From an uncultured Bacteroidota bacterium (GTDB taxonomy: Bacteria > Bacteroidota > Bacteroidia > AKYH767-A > OLB10): a stretch of 45,144 nucleotides of DNA. The DNA is taken from the NCBI GenBank assembly GCA_903881665.1, contig CAIRUC010000042.1, positions 1 to 45,144 of the forward strand, read 5' to 3'. Of this stretch, positions 24,460 to 32,856 are shown one piece after another. The position numbers and the translations under genes were made by a program. The first letter of the stretch is position 1. Each line of letters opens with the position of its first letter. The notes under the pieces were generated by a model. That model was not told the DNA's origin. It searched no databases and was given only the letters and a program-made list of their open reading frames with translations.

Positions 24460-25194
24460 CTACAAATCGAGTAATTGCAATTCCGGATATTCATATGGTT
24501 TATAAACGTCTTCAGTGTTTGAATTTTGCTTTTTATGAGTAATTAATTTTGATATAGTATGAGCTGATAATGACTCGTCAGATAGAGGTTTTACTAGCGA
24601 TAAAATTTCATCTTTCTCTGCAGCTGGATTTAGCCATAATTTCTCAACTTCCTCTGTAAGAATTAACGGCATTCTCTTTTTCTCGTTGTGAATTTTCGAG
24701 AGTAAATTATTCGCTTGGCAAGTTACGATTGAAAACGTTGCCAATGTATCGCCTGACGATGGGTCTTTCCAATAATCATAAACGCCTGCGAGGCTTAATG
24801 TCTCGTGTTTTGATCCATAAATGAAATAAGGATATTTAGCTTTTCCTTCGGTTCTCCATTCGTAAAATCCGCTAACAGGAACAAGGCATCGATGCTGACG
24901 GATCGGCATACGAAACGAAGGTTTTTCAAATGCCTCTTCTCCAATGCAATTTGCAGTTTGATTCCTTATTTTTAGTGCAGAATGAAAGTCTTTGATAAAA
25001 AAAGGAATTAGTCCCCATTGGTAAAAACGAATTTCTTCAGGAGCTTCGGAGGTGATGACCGGCCAATATGGATGAGAAAAGGCCGACACAAAATGAATGG
25101 GTAAATGAATCTTGTTTTTATCGGTAACCTTTGCATGGTAGCGACGAGCCAAGTTCTCTAGACGTTTTTCGATGTAAGCGATATTGTAGCACAT
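24460..25194 (-). CDS. SRAP-domain protein (YedK/HMCES), abasic-site DNA-protein crosslinker
   Basis: A 244-residue protein of the SOS response-associated peptidase family. These proteins recognise abasic sites in single-stranded DNA and form a thiazolidine crosslink through the N-terminal cysteine. After removal of Met1, Cys2 is exposed. The other active-site residues are present: N78 in RNQTA, E112 in GFYEW and H169 in KIHNEKKRMPLIL. Length is near the family norm. It shares no operon. A TATTTTTG promoter element sits 17 bases upstream of the ATG, with TGTG where -33 TTTG is expected. No SOS box was identified. Confidence 0.92.
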   Translation of the reverse strand: MCYNIAYIEKRLENLARRYHAKVTDKNKIHLPIHFVSAFSHPYWPVITSEAPEEIRFYQWGLIPFFIKDFHSALKIRNQTANCIGEEAFEKPSFRMPIRQHRCLVPVSGFYEWRTEGKAKYPYFIYGSKHETLSLAGVYDYWKDPSSGDTLATFSIVTCQANNLLSKIHNEKKRMPLILTEEVEKLWLNPAAEKDEILSLVKPLSDESLSAHTISKLITHKKQNSNTEDVYKPYEYPELQLLDL

Positions 25195-25211
25195 AGCTTT
25201 AGGAGTAAATG

Positions 25212-25219
25212 CAAAAATA
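25212..25219 (-). promoter_or_regulatory. Candidate -7 element (TATTTTTG) for SRAP gene
   Basis: An exact TAnnTTTG match on the minus strand ends 17 bases before the ATG. TGTG lies 19 bases upstream, a 3 of 4 match to the -33 box. Confidence 0.5.
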
Positions 25220-25351
25220 AGGACAAAAGGAATTATAACACATTTTTTAATTGAAAAGGGGTGTTTTTTTTGGTTCTCTATGGTGAGTTTTATATCGCCT
25301 GCGTCAGCTAACTACTTTATCATTGGCATTAGTAGGTACGTGAGTTTCTGT

Positions 25352-25392
25352 TATATTTGGAATTTGCACCAAACATATGGGATTAATCCCAT
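25352..25392 (+). promoter_or_regulatory. Candidate promoter and palindromic operator for the SusCD locus
   Basis: TATATTTG at 25352-25359 matches the -7 consensus (TTAG at the -33 position, 3 of 4). Seventeen bases further on, 25377-25392 is a perfect 16-base palindrome (ATGGGATT/AATCCCAT) just past the predicted start of transcription, a classic repressor position. Confidence 0.45.
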
Positions 25393-25553
25393 GATTCAGA
25401 GTGTTTTGTAGACCTATTAAGGAAATGGTTTATCAGGCTCATTTACTATTGTATACATACTAATGAGGATTTTATAGCTTACGGCCCATTCATTGAACAT
25501 TGTTAGCGATTATTTTCCTATTTTTATTCTCTTCAAAACCTTTTAATTTAACT

Positions 25554-26639
25554 ATGAAATTTCGATTTATAACTTCGTTTGTTTTAGTATTTCTTTTGAT
25601 AGGAAGCGTCAATTCCCTTCAAGCCCAAAATGATGAGGGCAGCAAGGTGAAGTGGATGTCGCTGCACGAGGCTATGCAGAAAATGCAAACCCAGCAACGT
25701 CCTATTATCCTCGACTTTTATACCGAATGGTGCGGATGGTGTAAGCATATGATGAAAACCACGTATGCGAATGAAGGTCTAGCGGGTTATATCAATCAGA
25801 ATTTTTATCCTGTAAGCTTCGATGCGGAGAGTAAAGATACCGTTGAGTTTTTGGGCCAGATTTACAAACCCACTGGACATGAAAAAAAAGCACCGCATGA
25901 GTTAGCGGTGAAATTACTGAACGGAAGTCTGATGTATCCAACTACTCTTTTTATGAATGGATACGATAAGGATAATAATAAATTCAATTTAAATTTGCTA
26001 GTGCCGGGCTATTTAGAGATTTCTAAGATTGAACCGATACTCATTTTTACCTTAGAGAATGTTTACAAAACATGTGCTTATAGTGATTTTGAAAAGTTGT
26101 ACGACAAAGCGATGAAGGATTCTACGTTAATCGACCTTGTTAAAATCACCAATTGGAAACCGATCAACAATTACCTTGATGGAAATCATCAGGCCAACAA
26201 GAAAACAATCGTAATGCTTGAAGCTGAATTTTGCAATAGCTGCAAAATTATGAAATCGACCAGCTTTACTGATTCTTTAAACTTAGAATATCTCAGAACA
26301 AAGTTTAATTGTGTTAATTTTAATTTCCTTAGCACTGATACGGTTAATTTCAAAGGGCAGCTAATTGCCCCTGATCCGCGACCGGGTTCCTTACATCCTT
26401 TTGCTCAAACTATCACTCGTGGAAATTTTGGATTCCCTGAAATCGTAATTCTCGATGAGAAGCTAGATATACTAGACGTTATTCCTGCATATTTAAATCC
26501 TGAAGTGCTGAATAATATTCTTCGTTTTTATGGAGAGAATATTTATCAGAAAAAAATCTGGAAGGAATACTTCAACGAATTGCAAGCGAAGAAGAATATT
26601 GAAGGTGCTCAAGAAAAAAAATCCAATGAAAAGAAATAG
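25554..26639 (+). CDS. Exported tandem thioredoxin-domain protein
   Basis: A 361-residue protein with a signal peptide (MKFRFITSFVLVFLLIGSVNS, cleaved near LQAQ) and two thioredoxin-like domains. The first (about 30-165) has DFYTEWCGWCKHM with the redox pair Cys60-Gly-Trp-Cys63. The second (about 205-340) has EAEFCNSCKIM with Cys227-Asn-Ser-Cys230. Both continue with a similar FDAES/NFLSTDTVNFKGQ-like stretch and an insertion that mentions HP residues, which suggests duplication. The ATG at 25554 is chosen because it gives the signal peptide. The end overlaps the SusC start by 14 bases, so it is co-transcribed. A role in periplasmic disulfide handling of the locus products is inferred. Confidence 0.82.
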   Translation: MKFRFITSFVLVFLLIGSVNSLQAQNDEGSKVKWMSLHEAMQKMQTQQRPIILDFYTEWCGWCKHMMKTTYANEGLAGYINQNFYPVSFDAESKDTVEFLGQIYKPTGHEKKAPHELAVKLLNGSLMYPTTLFMNGYDKDNNKFNLNLLVPGYLEISKIEPILIFTLENVYKTCAYSDFEKLYDKAMKDSTLIDLVKITNWKPINNYLDGNHQANKKTIVMLEAEFCNSCKIMKSTSFTDSLNLEYLRTKFNCVNFNFLSTDTVNFKGQLIAPDPRPGSLHPFAQTITRGNFGFPEIVILDEKLDILDVIPAYLNPEVLNNILRFYGENIYQKKIWKEYFNELQAKKNIEGAQEKKSNEKK

Positions 26640-29600
26640 GAGCTTACTGCTATATAGAATATTTATTTTTTCATTACTAATTCCATTTAGTCATTTGCGC
26701 GCGCAATCATTAAATGTGAGTGGTGTGATTTTCTCAATGGATGATAAACAAGCTTTGCCTTTTGCCATTGTTAATGTGAAGGGAACTATTATTTCAACTG
26801 CTGCTAATGAAGTTGGTAAATTTGAGATTACTGTTCCTCATGCAAACGATACGCTTGTAGTAAATATGGTATCGATGACGAAAGAATTTGTTCCCGTAAA
26901 TGGTAATTCCAATCTCACTATTTATCTGAAGAAAGTTAAAGTGGAATTGAAAGAGGTGATGGTTACGGCTTTGGGAATAAAACGTGAGAAGAAAGCTTTA
27001 GGGTATGCCGTTCAAGAAGTGAAAGGAGTTGATTTGCAATCAGCGAAAGATGCTAGCTTTATAAATCAGTTGGAAGGGAAAGTAGCAGGATTAAACATTT
27101 CATCTACTACCGGTGGACCAGGATCATCGAGCAGAATTGTTTTACGCGGTGTGACCTCATTGTCGGGAAGTAATCAAGCTTTAATTGTTGTTGACGGTGT
27201 TCCAATTGAAAACAATACTTCTAATAATACTACTCAATGGGGTGGGAGAGATTACGGAAATGGAATTAGTGATATTAATCCCGATGATATTGAATCGGTG
27301 AGTGTACTAAAAGGTCCCAATGCTGCGGCACTTTACGGATCAATAGCTGCTAATGGAGTAATTGTTATTAGCACAAAAAAAGGAAGTCAATCGAAAGGTA
27401 TAGGCGTTTCTTTCAATAGCTCTTCCACGGTTGAAACGCCATATATTCATACTAAATTTCAAAACACGTATGGCGCCGGTCGAAATGGTAAGTTTGAAGG
27501 ACCTTGGGAATTTAAAAATGGAATTTATACTTATAATACGGCCAGTGCAACTGCTTTTGGAAGTTGGGGTCCGAAGATGGTCGGACAAACAATTCGCGAC
27601 TGGGACGGGCAGTTACATTCCTTTGATGCGCAGCCCGACAACTACAAATCATTTTTCCAAACAGGAATCACCTCAATCAATAACGTTTCGTTACAAGGAG
27701 GAAATGATAAAATGACCTATCGACTATCCGCGGGAAATTTCACTACCAAAGATATAGTGCCGAATACGACACTCAATCGAACGAATGTTACAGCACGAAC
27801 TACTGCATGCATCACCGAAAAGTTGAGTATTGATGTTTCGGCAACGTATAGCACACAAAAAGCTGAAAACAGATTAGGCTTGGCGAATAGTTTTAGCGCA
27901 CCACGCAACTATATAATGATGCCTCGTAGCATTAGTGCGGAATCATTAGAGAGTAGTATGATGAATGCAGCGGGGCATGAACAAACGTGGTACACCAACT
28001 GGAATTGGATGTCGAATCCTTTTTGGGATGTAAAATATGAACTCAACGAAGATTTTAAAGATCGCGTAATCGGAATTGCATCGGCGAGCTATCAGATCAA
28101 TGAACATTTAAGAGCATTAGTTAGATCAAATACAGATTTTAATATTCAACGAAGCAATGAAAGAGAAGCCTATAATGGAATTTCGAATTCATTGGGTTCA
28201 TATGGTACTGGATGGTCGAACTTTAAACAATATCAAAGTGAATTTTTAATTAGTTATGATAACAAGTTAAACAATGATATTAGTTATGCTTTGAATATAG
28301 GAGGAAGTACCTTATCCAAGAAGTCGGAATCAACATCTGAACATACCGACGGAGGATTAGCAATTCCTAATTTCTATAATGTACAAAATAGTGTGAATCG
28401 TCCAACTTTGAATTATTACATGAGCGAGAGTAAAACCAACGGACTATATGCATTTGGGCAAGCATCTTATAAAACTTGGTTATTTATTGATGTCACAGCA
28501 CGCAACGACTGGAGTAGTACGTTGCCTAAATCAGACAGGTCATACTTTTATCCTTCCTTTAGTGCAGGTTATGTGTTTACAGAGCATCTTAACTGGAAGC
28601 AACATGTATTGTCATTCGGAAAAATAAGAACGTCGTGGGCACAAGTAGGTCGCGATACAGATCCTTATCGAACTAATTATTCATATCCTTCCGCAGGTTC
28701 ATTTAATTCGGCCACCTTGTATCAATTAGATCCTTCGGTGCCATTGTTGAATTTAAAACCAGAGATCACTACTAATACAGAATTAGGAACTGAATTATTA
28801 TTTCTCAACGGAAGAGTTGGTTTAGACTTTACGTATTATCACTCTGACACAAAAAATCAAATATTACCAGCGAGTGTATCTGCTACTTCTGGCTTTGCAA
28901 ATGCGATTATAAACAGCGGTGAAATTGTAAACAACGGAATCGAAGTGCAATTGAAAACTATTCCGTTAGAAAAGAAAAACTTCAAATGGAATATTGATTT
29001 TAATTTCGCCCATAATAAAAATAAAGTAGTATCACTTGCAAACGGTCTCGAAACCTATCAATTATTCTATCAATGGAATTTAACCATTGAAGCACGACCA
29101 GGACATGCATACGGTGATATTGTTGGCTATGGAATTAAACGAGATGGCAACGGAAATAAATTAGTAGATGATAATGGTATGTATATCCGCGAAGACAAGC
29201 CAAAAGTGTTAGGGAATTATAATCCAAAATTTACTGGAGGTGTACAAAACGGATTTAATTATAAAAACTTTAATCTTGGAATTCTTGTAGATTACAGAGT
29301 AGGAGGAGAAATGTTTAGCGGCACGAATATGTATGCTAGCGGATACTCAGGAAATCTTGAAAGCACTTTAGAAGGACGTGAAGCTTGGTATGCATCGGAA
29401 GCGGCACGTATTGCTGCGGGCGTATCGCCCGAAAATTGGGTTGCCACAGGAGGATATCTTGCAGAGGGAGTAACAGCTGCGGGAACACAAAATACAGTTT
29501 ATGTGAATCCTGAATTATACTGGGGGCAATTTTCGCAATGGACAAATGAAATTCACGAACAATTTATTTATGACGCAAGCTTTGTAAAACTAAGAGAAGT

Positions 29601-29817
29601 AACACTAGCCTATAATTTCTCTGCCGAAATTAGCAGGAAATTACATTTAAAAGGACTAAGCGTAGCCTTAACGGGAAGAAACTTGTGGTTAATTTATAGT
29701 GGAGTTCCTAATATTGATCCAGAGTCGGCTTACTCGAATGGTAATGGACAGGGCTATGAAATTTATTCATGGCCAACAAGAAGAAGTGTAGGTATGAATA
29801 TTAAAATTAATCTTTAA
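26626..29817 (+). CDS. SusC/RagA-family TonB-linked outer-membrane transporter
   Basis: A 1063-residue outer-membrane transporter. The ATG at 26626 gives a signal peptide (MKRNRSLLLYRIFIFSLLIP) and overlaps the thioredoxin gene by 14 bases. A carboxypeptidase-regulatory-like domain (about 29-105) leads to the SusC signature region EVMVTALGIKREKKALGYAV from residue 110. The plug (GKVAGLNISSTTGGPGSSSR, then LRGVTSLSGSNQALIVVDGV) and a large barrel follow, ending MNIKINL. The SusD gene starts five bases later. SusC proteins import oligosaccharides or peptides captured by SusD. The ligand here is unknown, but the PNGase F-like neighbour hints at glycopeptide or N-glycan material. Confidence 0.95.
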   Translation: MKRNRSLLLYRIFIFSLLIPFSHLRAQSLNVSGVIFSMDDKQALPFAIVNVKGTIISTAANEVGKFEITVPHANDTLVVNMVSMTKEFVPVNGNSNLTIYLKKVKVELKEVMVTALGIKREKKALGYAVQEVKGVDLQSAKDASFINQLEGKVAGLNISSTTGGPGSSSRIVLRGVTSLSGSNQALIVVDGVPIENNTSNNTTQWGGRDYGNGISDINPDDIESVSVLKGPNAAALYGSIAANGVIVISTKKGSQSKGIGVSFNSSSTVETPYIHTKFQNTYGAGRNGKFEGPWEFKNGIYTYNTASATAFGSWGPKMVGQTIRDWDGQLHSFDAQPDNYKSFFQTGITSINNVSLQGGNDKMTYRLSAGNFTTKDIVPNTTLNRTNVTARTTACITEKLSIDVSATYSTQKAENRLGLANSFSAPRNYIMMPRSISAESLESSMMNAAGHEQTWYTNWNWMSNPFWDVKYELNEDFKDRVIGIASASYQINEHLRALVRSNTDFNIQRSNEREAYNGISNSLGSYGTGWSNFKQYQSEFLISYDNKLNNDISYALNIGGSTLSKKSESTSEHTDGGLAIPNFYNVQNSVNRPTLNYYMSESKTNGLYAFGQASYKTWLFIDVTARNDWSSTLPKSDRSYFYPSFSAGYVFTEHLNWKQHVLSFGKIRTSWAQVGRDTDPYRTNYSYPSAGSFNSATLYQLDPSVPLLNLKPEITTNTELGTELLFLNGRVGLDFTYYHSDTKNQILPASVSATSGFANAIINSGEIVNNGIEVQLKTIPLEKKNFKWNIDFNFAHNKNKVVSLANGLETYQLFYQWNLTIEARPGHAYGDIVGYGIKRDGNGNKLVDDNGMYIREDKPKVLGNYNPKFTGGVQNGFNYKNFNLGILVDYRVGGEMFSGTNMYASGYSGNLESTLEGREAWYASEAARIAAGVSPENWVATGGYLAEGVTAAGTQNTVYVNPELYWGQFSQWTNEIHEQFIYDASFVKLREVTLAYNFSAEISRKLHLKGLSVALTGRNLWLIYSGVPNIDPESAYSNGNGQGYEIYSWPTRRSVGMNIKINL

Positions 29818-29822
29818 TCGCC

Positions 29823-31304
29823 ATGAACAAAAGAATTAAAAATATATGGATGGTAATAGGATTCGGATTTCTATTAATTTCTACTGCATGTAAAAAAAAC
29901 ATGGATGAGCTTAATATTAATCCGAATGCTCCTGTAACTGTAAATCCTGATTATTTGTTTACTTTTTCTGTTGTGAAAGGTCAAGGAAGTTATATTACGA
30001 ATGCTAATTTGCACTATTGGTTACTGATGAATTGGGATATGTATTTCGCAAATTTAGGAGGAGTAGATGTAGGAAAAGAGTACGACAGTAACGATGGTAA
30101 AGATGCTTTTTGGAATGAAGAATACACCCAAGCATTAATCAACGCTAGAGAAGTTCAACGATTAACAGTTCAGGATCCTTACCTGATCAATAAAAATGCA
30201 ATTGCACGAATTTGGGAAGCTTATTTGTTTTCTAAAATAACCGATTTGTTTGGCGATATTCCTTATTCACAAGCATTGCAAGGCGCTGAAATTTTAAATT
30301 TTACGCCTGCATATGATCGTCAGCAAACGATATATAAAAATTTATTGAAAGCAATTAAAAGTGCTAGTAACGATTTAGATCCTACTAAAGCATTATTTCC
30401 AGGTACTGTAGATCCTATTTATAATGGATCAATTATCAAATGGAAGCAGTTTGCGAATTCATTGCGATTGCGATTAGCATTACGAATGAGTGCTGCAGAT
30501 CCTTCATCGGCGCAAGCTGAAATTGCATTGCTGCAAGGTGTTTCGTTTATTGCTGCAAATAGTGAAAGTGCAATATTTCCTTATAATGGTGAAATTAGAA
30601 ATCCTTTGTATGATTTAGTAAATAGTGGGCAGAGCGGTGGACGAACATATCCGAGTAAATTTTTAATAGATCTTTTAAAAACAACCAACGATCCTCGCCT
30701 AAAAGTATTCGCACAATACACAGTAGAATCTACTATTATTGGTATACCCGATTATGATGGAGTACCAAACCTTGTTCCGTCAGGTTCATCGATTTGGAAT
30801 AACTATAATAGCGATGGATCAGATGTGTCGAAAATAGGAACATGGTTTTTAAAACAGGACGCGCCCGGAGTAATTATGAGTTATGCTGAAGTTTGCTTTT
30901 TGAAATCAGAAGCTGCGTTAAAAGGTTGGTACAATGGAAATGCCCAACAGTATTATGTGGACGGAATAACGGCGAATATGCAATCCTATACGGGAGCAGG
31001 AATTTCTACTTCACAATTGAATACATATTTGCTGTTGTTGCCATCTGTTTCGTTGGAAAATATTATTACACAAAAGTGGATATCGTTTACCTATCAAAAT
31101 GGATTCGAAGCTTATAATGAATATCGGCGTACAGGCTTTCCCGTTTTAAAAGAGTATTCTGGAAATTCAATAAATGCTTCAGCATTCCCGAATCGATTAA
31201 CTTATACTGCCAATGAAGTATTATTAAATTCAGTGAATTACTATAATGCATTATCGCATCAAGGTCCCGACAATGCCTCTACAAAAGTTTGGTGGGACCA
31301 ATAA
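29823..31304 (+). CDS. SusD/RagB-family surface lipoprotein
   Basis: A 493-residue lipoprotein with Cys23 in the signal (GFGFLLISTAC). The mature start MDELNINPNAPVTVNPDYLF is typical of the SusD-like_2 branch, as is YIFGDIPYSQAL-type sequence (here KITDLFGDIPYSQALQG) and the C-terminal EYRRTGFPVL block. SusD proteins cap the SusC barrel and bind the ligand at the cell surface with TPR-like helices. The gene follows susC by five bases and precedes the LamG/T9SS gene by 28 bases. Confidence 0.93.
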   Translation: MNKRIKNIWMVIGFGFLLISTACKKNMDELNINPNAPVTVNPDYLFTFSVVKGQGSYITNANLHYWLLMNWDMYFANLGGVDVGKEYDSNDGKDAFWNEEYTQALINAREVQRLTVQDPYLINKNAIARIWEAYLFSKITDLFGDIPYSQALQGAEILNFTPAYDRQQTIYKNLLKAIKSASNDLDPTKALFPGTVDPIYNGSIIKWKQFANSLRLRLALRMSAADPSSAQAEIALLQGVSFIAANSESAIFPYNGEIRNPLYDLVNSGQSGGRTYPSKFLIDLLKTTNDPRLKVFAQYTVESTIIGIPDYDGVPNLVPSGSSIWNNYNSDGSDVSKIGTWFLKQDAPGVIMSYAEVCFLKSEAALKGWYNGNAQQYYVDGITANMQSYTGAGISTSQLNTYLLLLPSVSLENIITQKWISFTYQNGFEAYNEYRRTGFPVLKEYSGNSINASAFPNRLTYTANEVLLNSVNYYNALSHQGPDNASTKVWWDQ

Positions 31305-31332
31305 AATAACACCTCATAAAATCCAATTAAAA

Positions 31333-32820
31333 ATGAAAATAAAATATTTACTCTTCACTTTCGCACTCAGTTTTTTGATGAATGCAGCATATGCTCAAAC
31401 ATCTGCAGGAAACAGTTTTTATATTGATTATCCAAGTTGGAATGCGGGAAATCAACCTCCGGTTTTTTTTAATTGCGGAACAAATAATGTGCTCAACACA
31501 GGTAATGAAATTACTATGGAGGTTTGGGTAAGACTTTACAATAGTACATGGAATCAGAAAATCATGGGAAAGGTTACAAACACCTTTGACAATGGATATG
31601 TGATGGCTTCTCAATTAGGCCAAAATTATTCTGAAGTATGGAATCCTGGACATAACGAGGTGCAAGCTGGAAGTTCGCCAATAGATTCGGCCTGGGTGCA
31701 TTTCGCTACTACATTTGGATCAGGAGTTCAAATGTTGAATTATTTAAATGGTGAACAAGTAGGTGGAATTCCATTAACGAGTGGGGCTATTACTGCATCG
31801 AGCAATCCGTTTGTAATTGGTATCGCGCCATGGGATTTATTAAACTTTCAAACTTTCGGACAAATTGATGAGATCAGAATATGGAGTGTAGTTCGTACTG
31901 ATCAAGAAATTAAAGATAATATGCATAAACATCTTACTGGTACAGAACCAGGATTAGTGGCGTATTGGGATTTTAATCAATCAACAGGAGGTAGTTTGCC
32001 TGATTTAACAGGAAATGGAAATACAGGAACGATTAATTCAGGTGCTGCATATTGGTCGTGGATGCCATCGTATGCCGCTGTAGGTAATGATTTAATGTAT
32101 AACATGAATGATGTAAAAGGAGTTTGGTATGGTAAAGATCCAACTCTTTATAATTATGCATCAACAACGAATGGATTGAATATTATCTCTAATATTCAAC
32201 CCAAAGCATTTAACTATGCGGTATATGGTCATAATGATTCTGTAGGCGTTTCTACTTCTTTTTTACCAGCAGGAGCAACTGCCGATTTCAAAAGAACATC
32301 GCGTGAATGGTATTTTAATAAAGGTGGCACTATAGGTGCAGATTTATACTTCAATCTTTCATATGCAGCAGGAGGAGGAGATTCGCTTCCTAAAAATCTT
32401 CCGCTTCAAAATTACACACTACTATCGAGAGATTCAGCTAATCAAAATTTCTCCGTAGTTGCAGCAGCTTCATCCTTATTGGCAAATGGAATGGTTGTTA
32501 AATTTGCTGGTATTAATCTTCAAAATAAATTTTATTGTATTGGAGTTGGAAATTCGCAATTGTCTGCAATATCGGTGGTTCCTGAATGGAGTAAAACAAT
32601 TCAATTAATTCCTAATCCTGCACAAAATATAATTACAATCACTAATGTGCAAGATGCTGTATTAACAATAATGGATATAACAGGAAAATCAATATTGACC
32701 ACGATAGGAGTTGAGTTAAGTCAAAAAATAAATGTTTCCGCTTTAGATAACGGTATGTATATACTAAGAATTGTAAAAGAAGGAGAAATAGCAACTAAAC
32801 AATTCGTCATTCAGAAATAA
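31333..32820 (+). CDS. Secreted LamG-domain protein with T9SS sorting domain
   Basis: A 495-residue secreted protein. The ATG at 31333 gives a signal peptide (MKIKYLLFTFALSFLMNAAY, cleaved after AQ). A concanavalin/LamG-like domain (about 25-235) shows EITMEVWVRLYNSTWNQKI, WVHFATTFGSGVQMLNYLNG, and IDEIRIWSVVRTDQEIKDNM. A less clear middle domain (about 240-415) follows. The last 80 residues (IPNPAQNIITITNV to TKQFVIQK) are a type A T9SS C-terminal sorting domain, which sends the protein through the outer membrane and usually anchors it to the surface. The gene sits between susD and the PNGase F-like gene, so a glycan- or protein-binding role on the cell surface is likely. Confidence 0.88.
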   Translation: MKIKYLLFTFALSFLMNAAYAQTSAGNSFYIDYPSWNAGNQPPVFFNCGTNNVLNTGNEITMEVWVRLYNSTWNQKIMGKVTNTFDNGYVMASQLGQNYSEVWNPGHNEVQAGSSPIDSAWVHFATTFGSGVQMLNYLNGEQVGGIPLTSGAITASSNPFVIGIAPWDLLNFQTFGQIDEIRIWSVVRTDQEIKDNMHKHLTGTEPGLVAYWDFNQSTGGSLPDLTGNGNTGTINSGAAYWSWMPSYAAVGNDLMYNMNDVKGVWYGKDPTLYNYASTTNGLNIISNIQPKAFNYAVYGHNDSVGVSTSFLPAGATADFKRTSREWYFNKGGTIGADLYFNLSYAAGGGDSLPKNLPLQNYTLLSRDSANQNFSVVAAASSLLANGMVVKFAGINLQNKFYCIGVGNSQLSAISVVPEWSKTIQLIPNPAQNIITITNVQDAVLTIMDITGKSILTTIGVELSQKINVSALDNGMYILRIVKEGEIATKQFVIQK

Positions 32821-32856
32821 ATTAATTCGTCATAATAATAACGCCAACCATACAAA

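Larger units (their letters stand above)
25195..25553. other. Divergent intergenic region upstream of thioredoxin-SusCD locus
   Basis: About 360 bases without a gene between the SRAP start and the thioredoxin-like gene. It carries a minus-strand promoter element for the SRAP gene (25212-25219), a plus-strand TATATTTG (25352-25359) and a 16-base palindrome (25377-25392). If the plus-strand element is used, the locus has a leader of about 190 bases. Confidence 0.5.

Noticed and set aside
23821..25194. AlbA_2 and SRAP genes as a two-gene defence or repair unit
   Set aside because: The genes converge, so they cannot be one operon, and no other defence gene is nearby.
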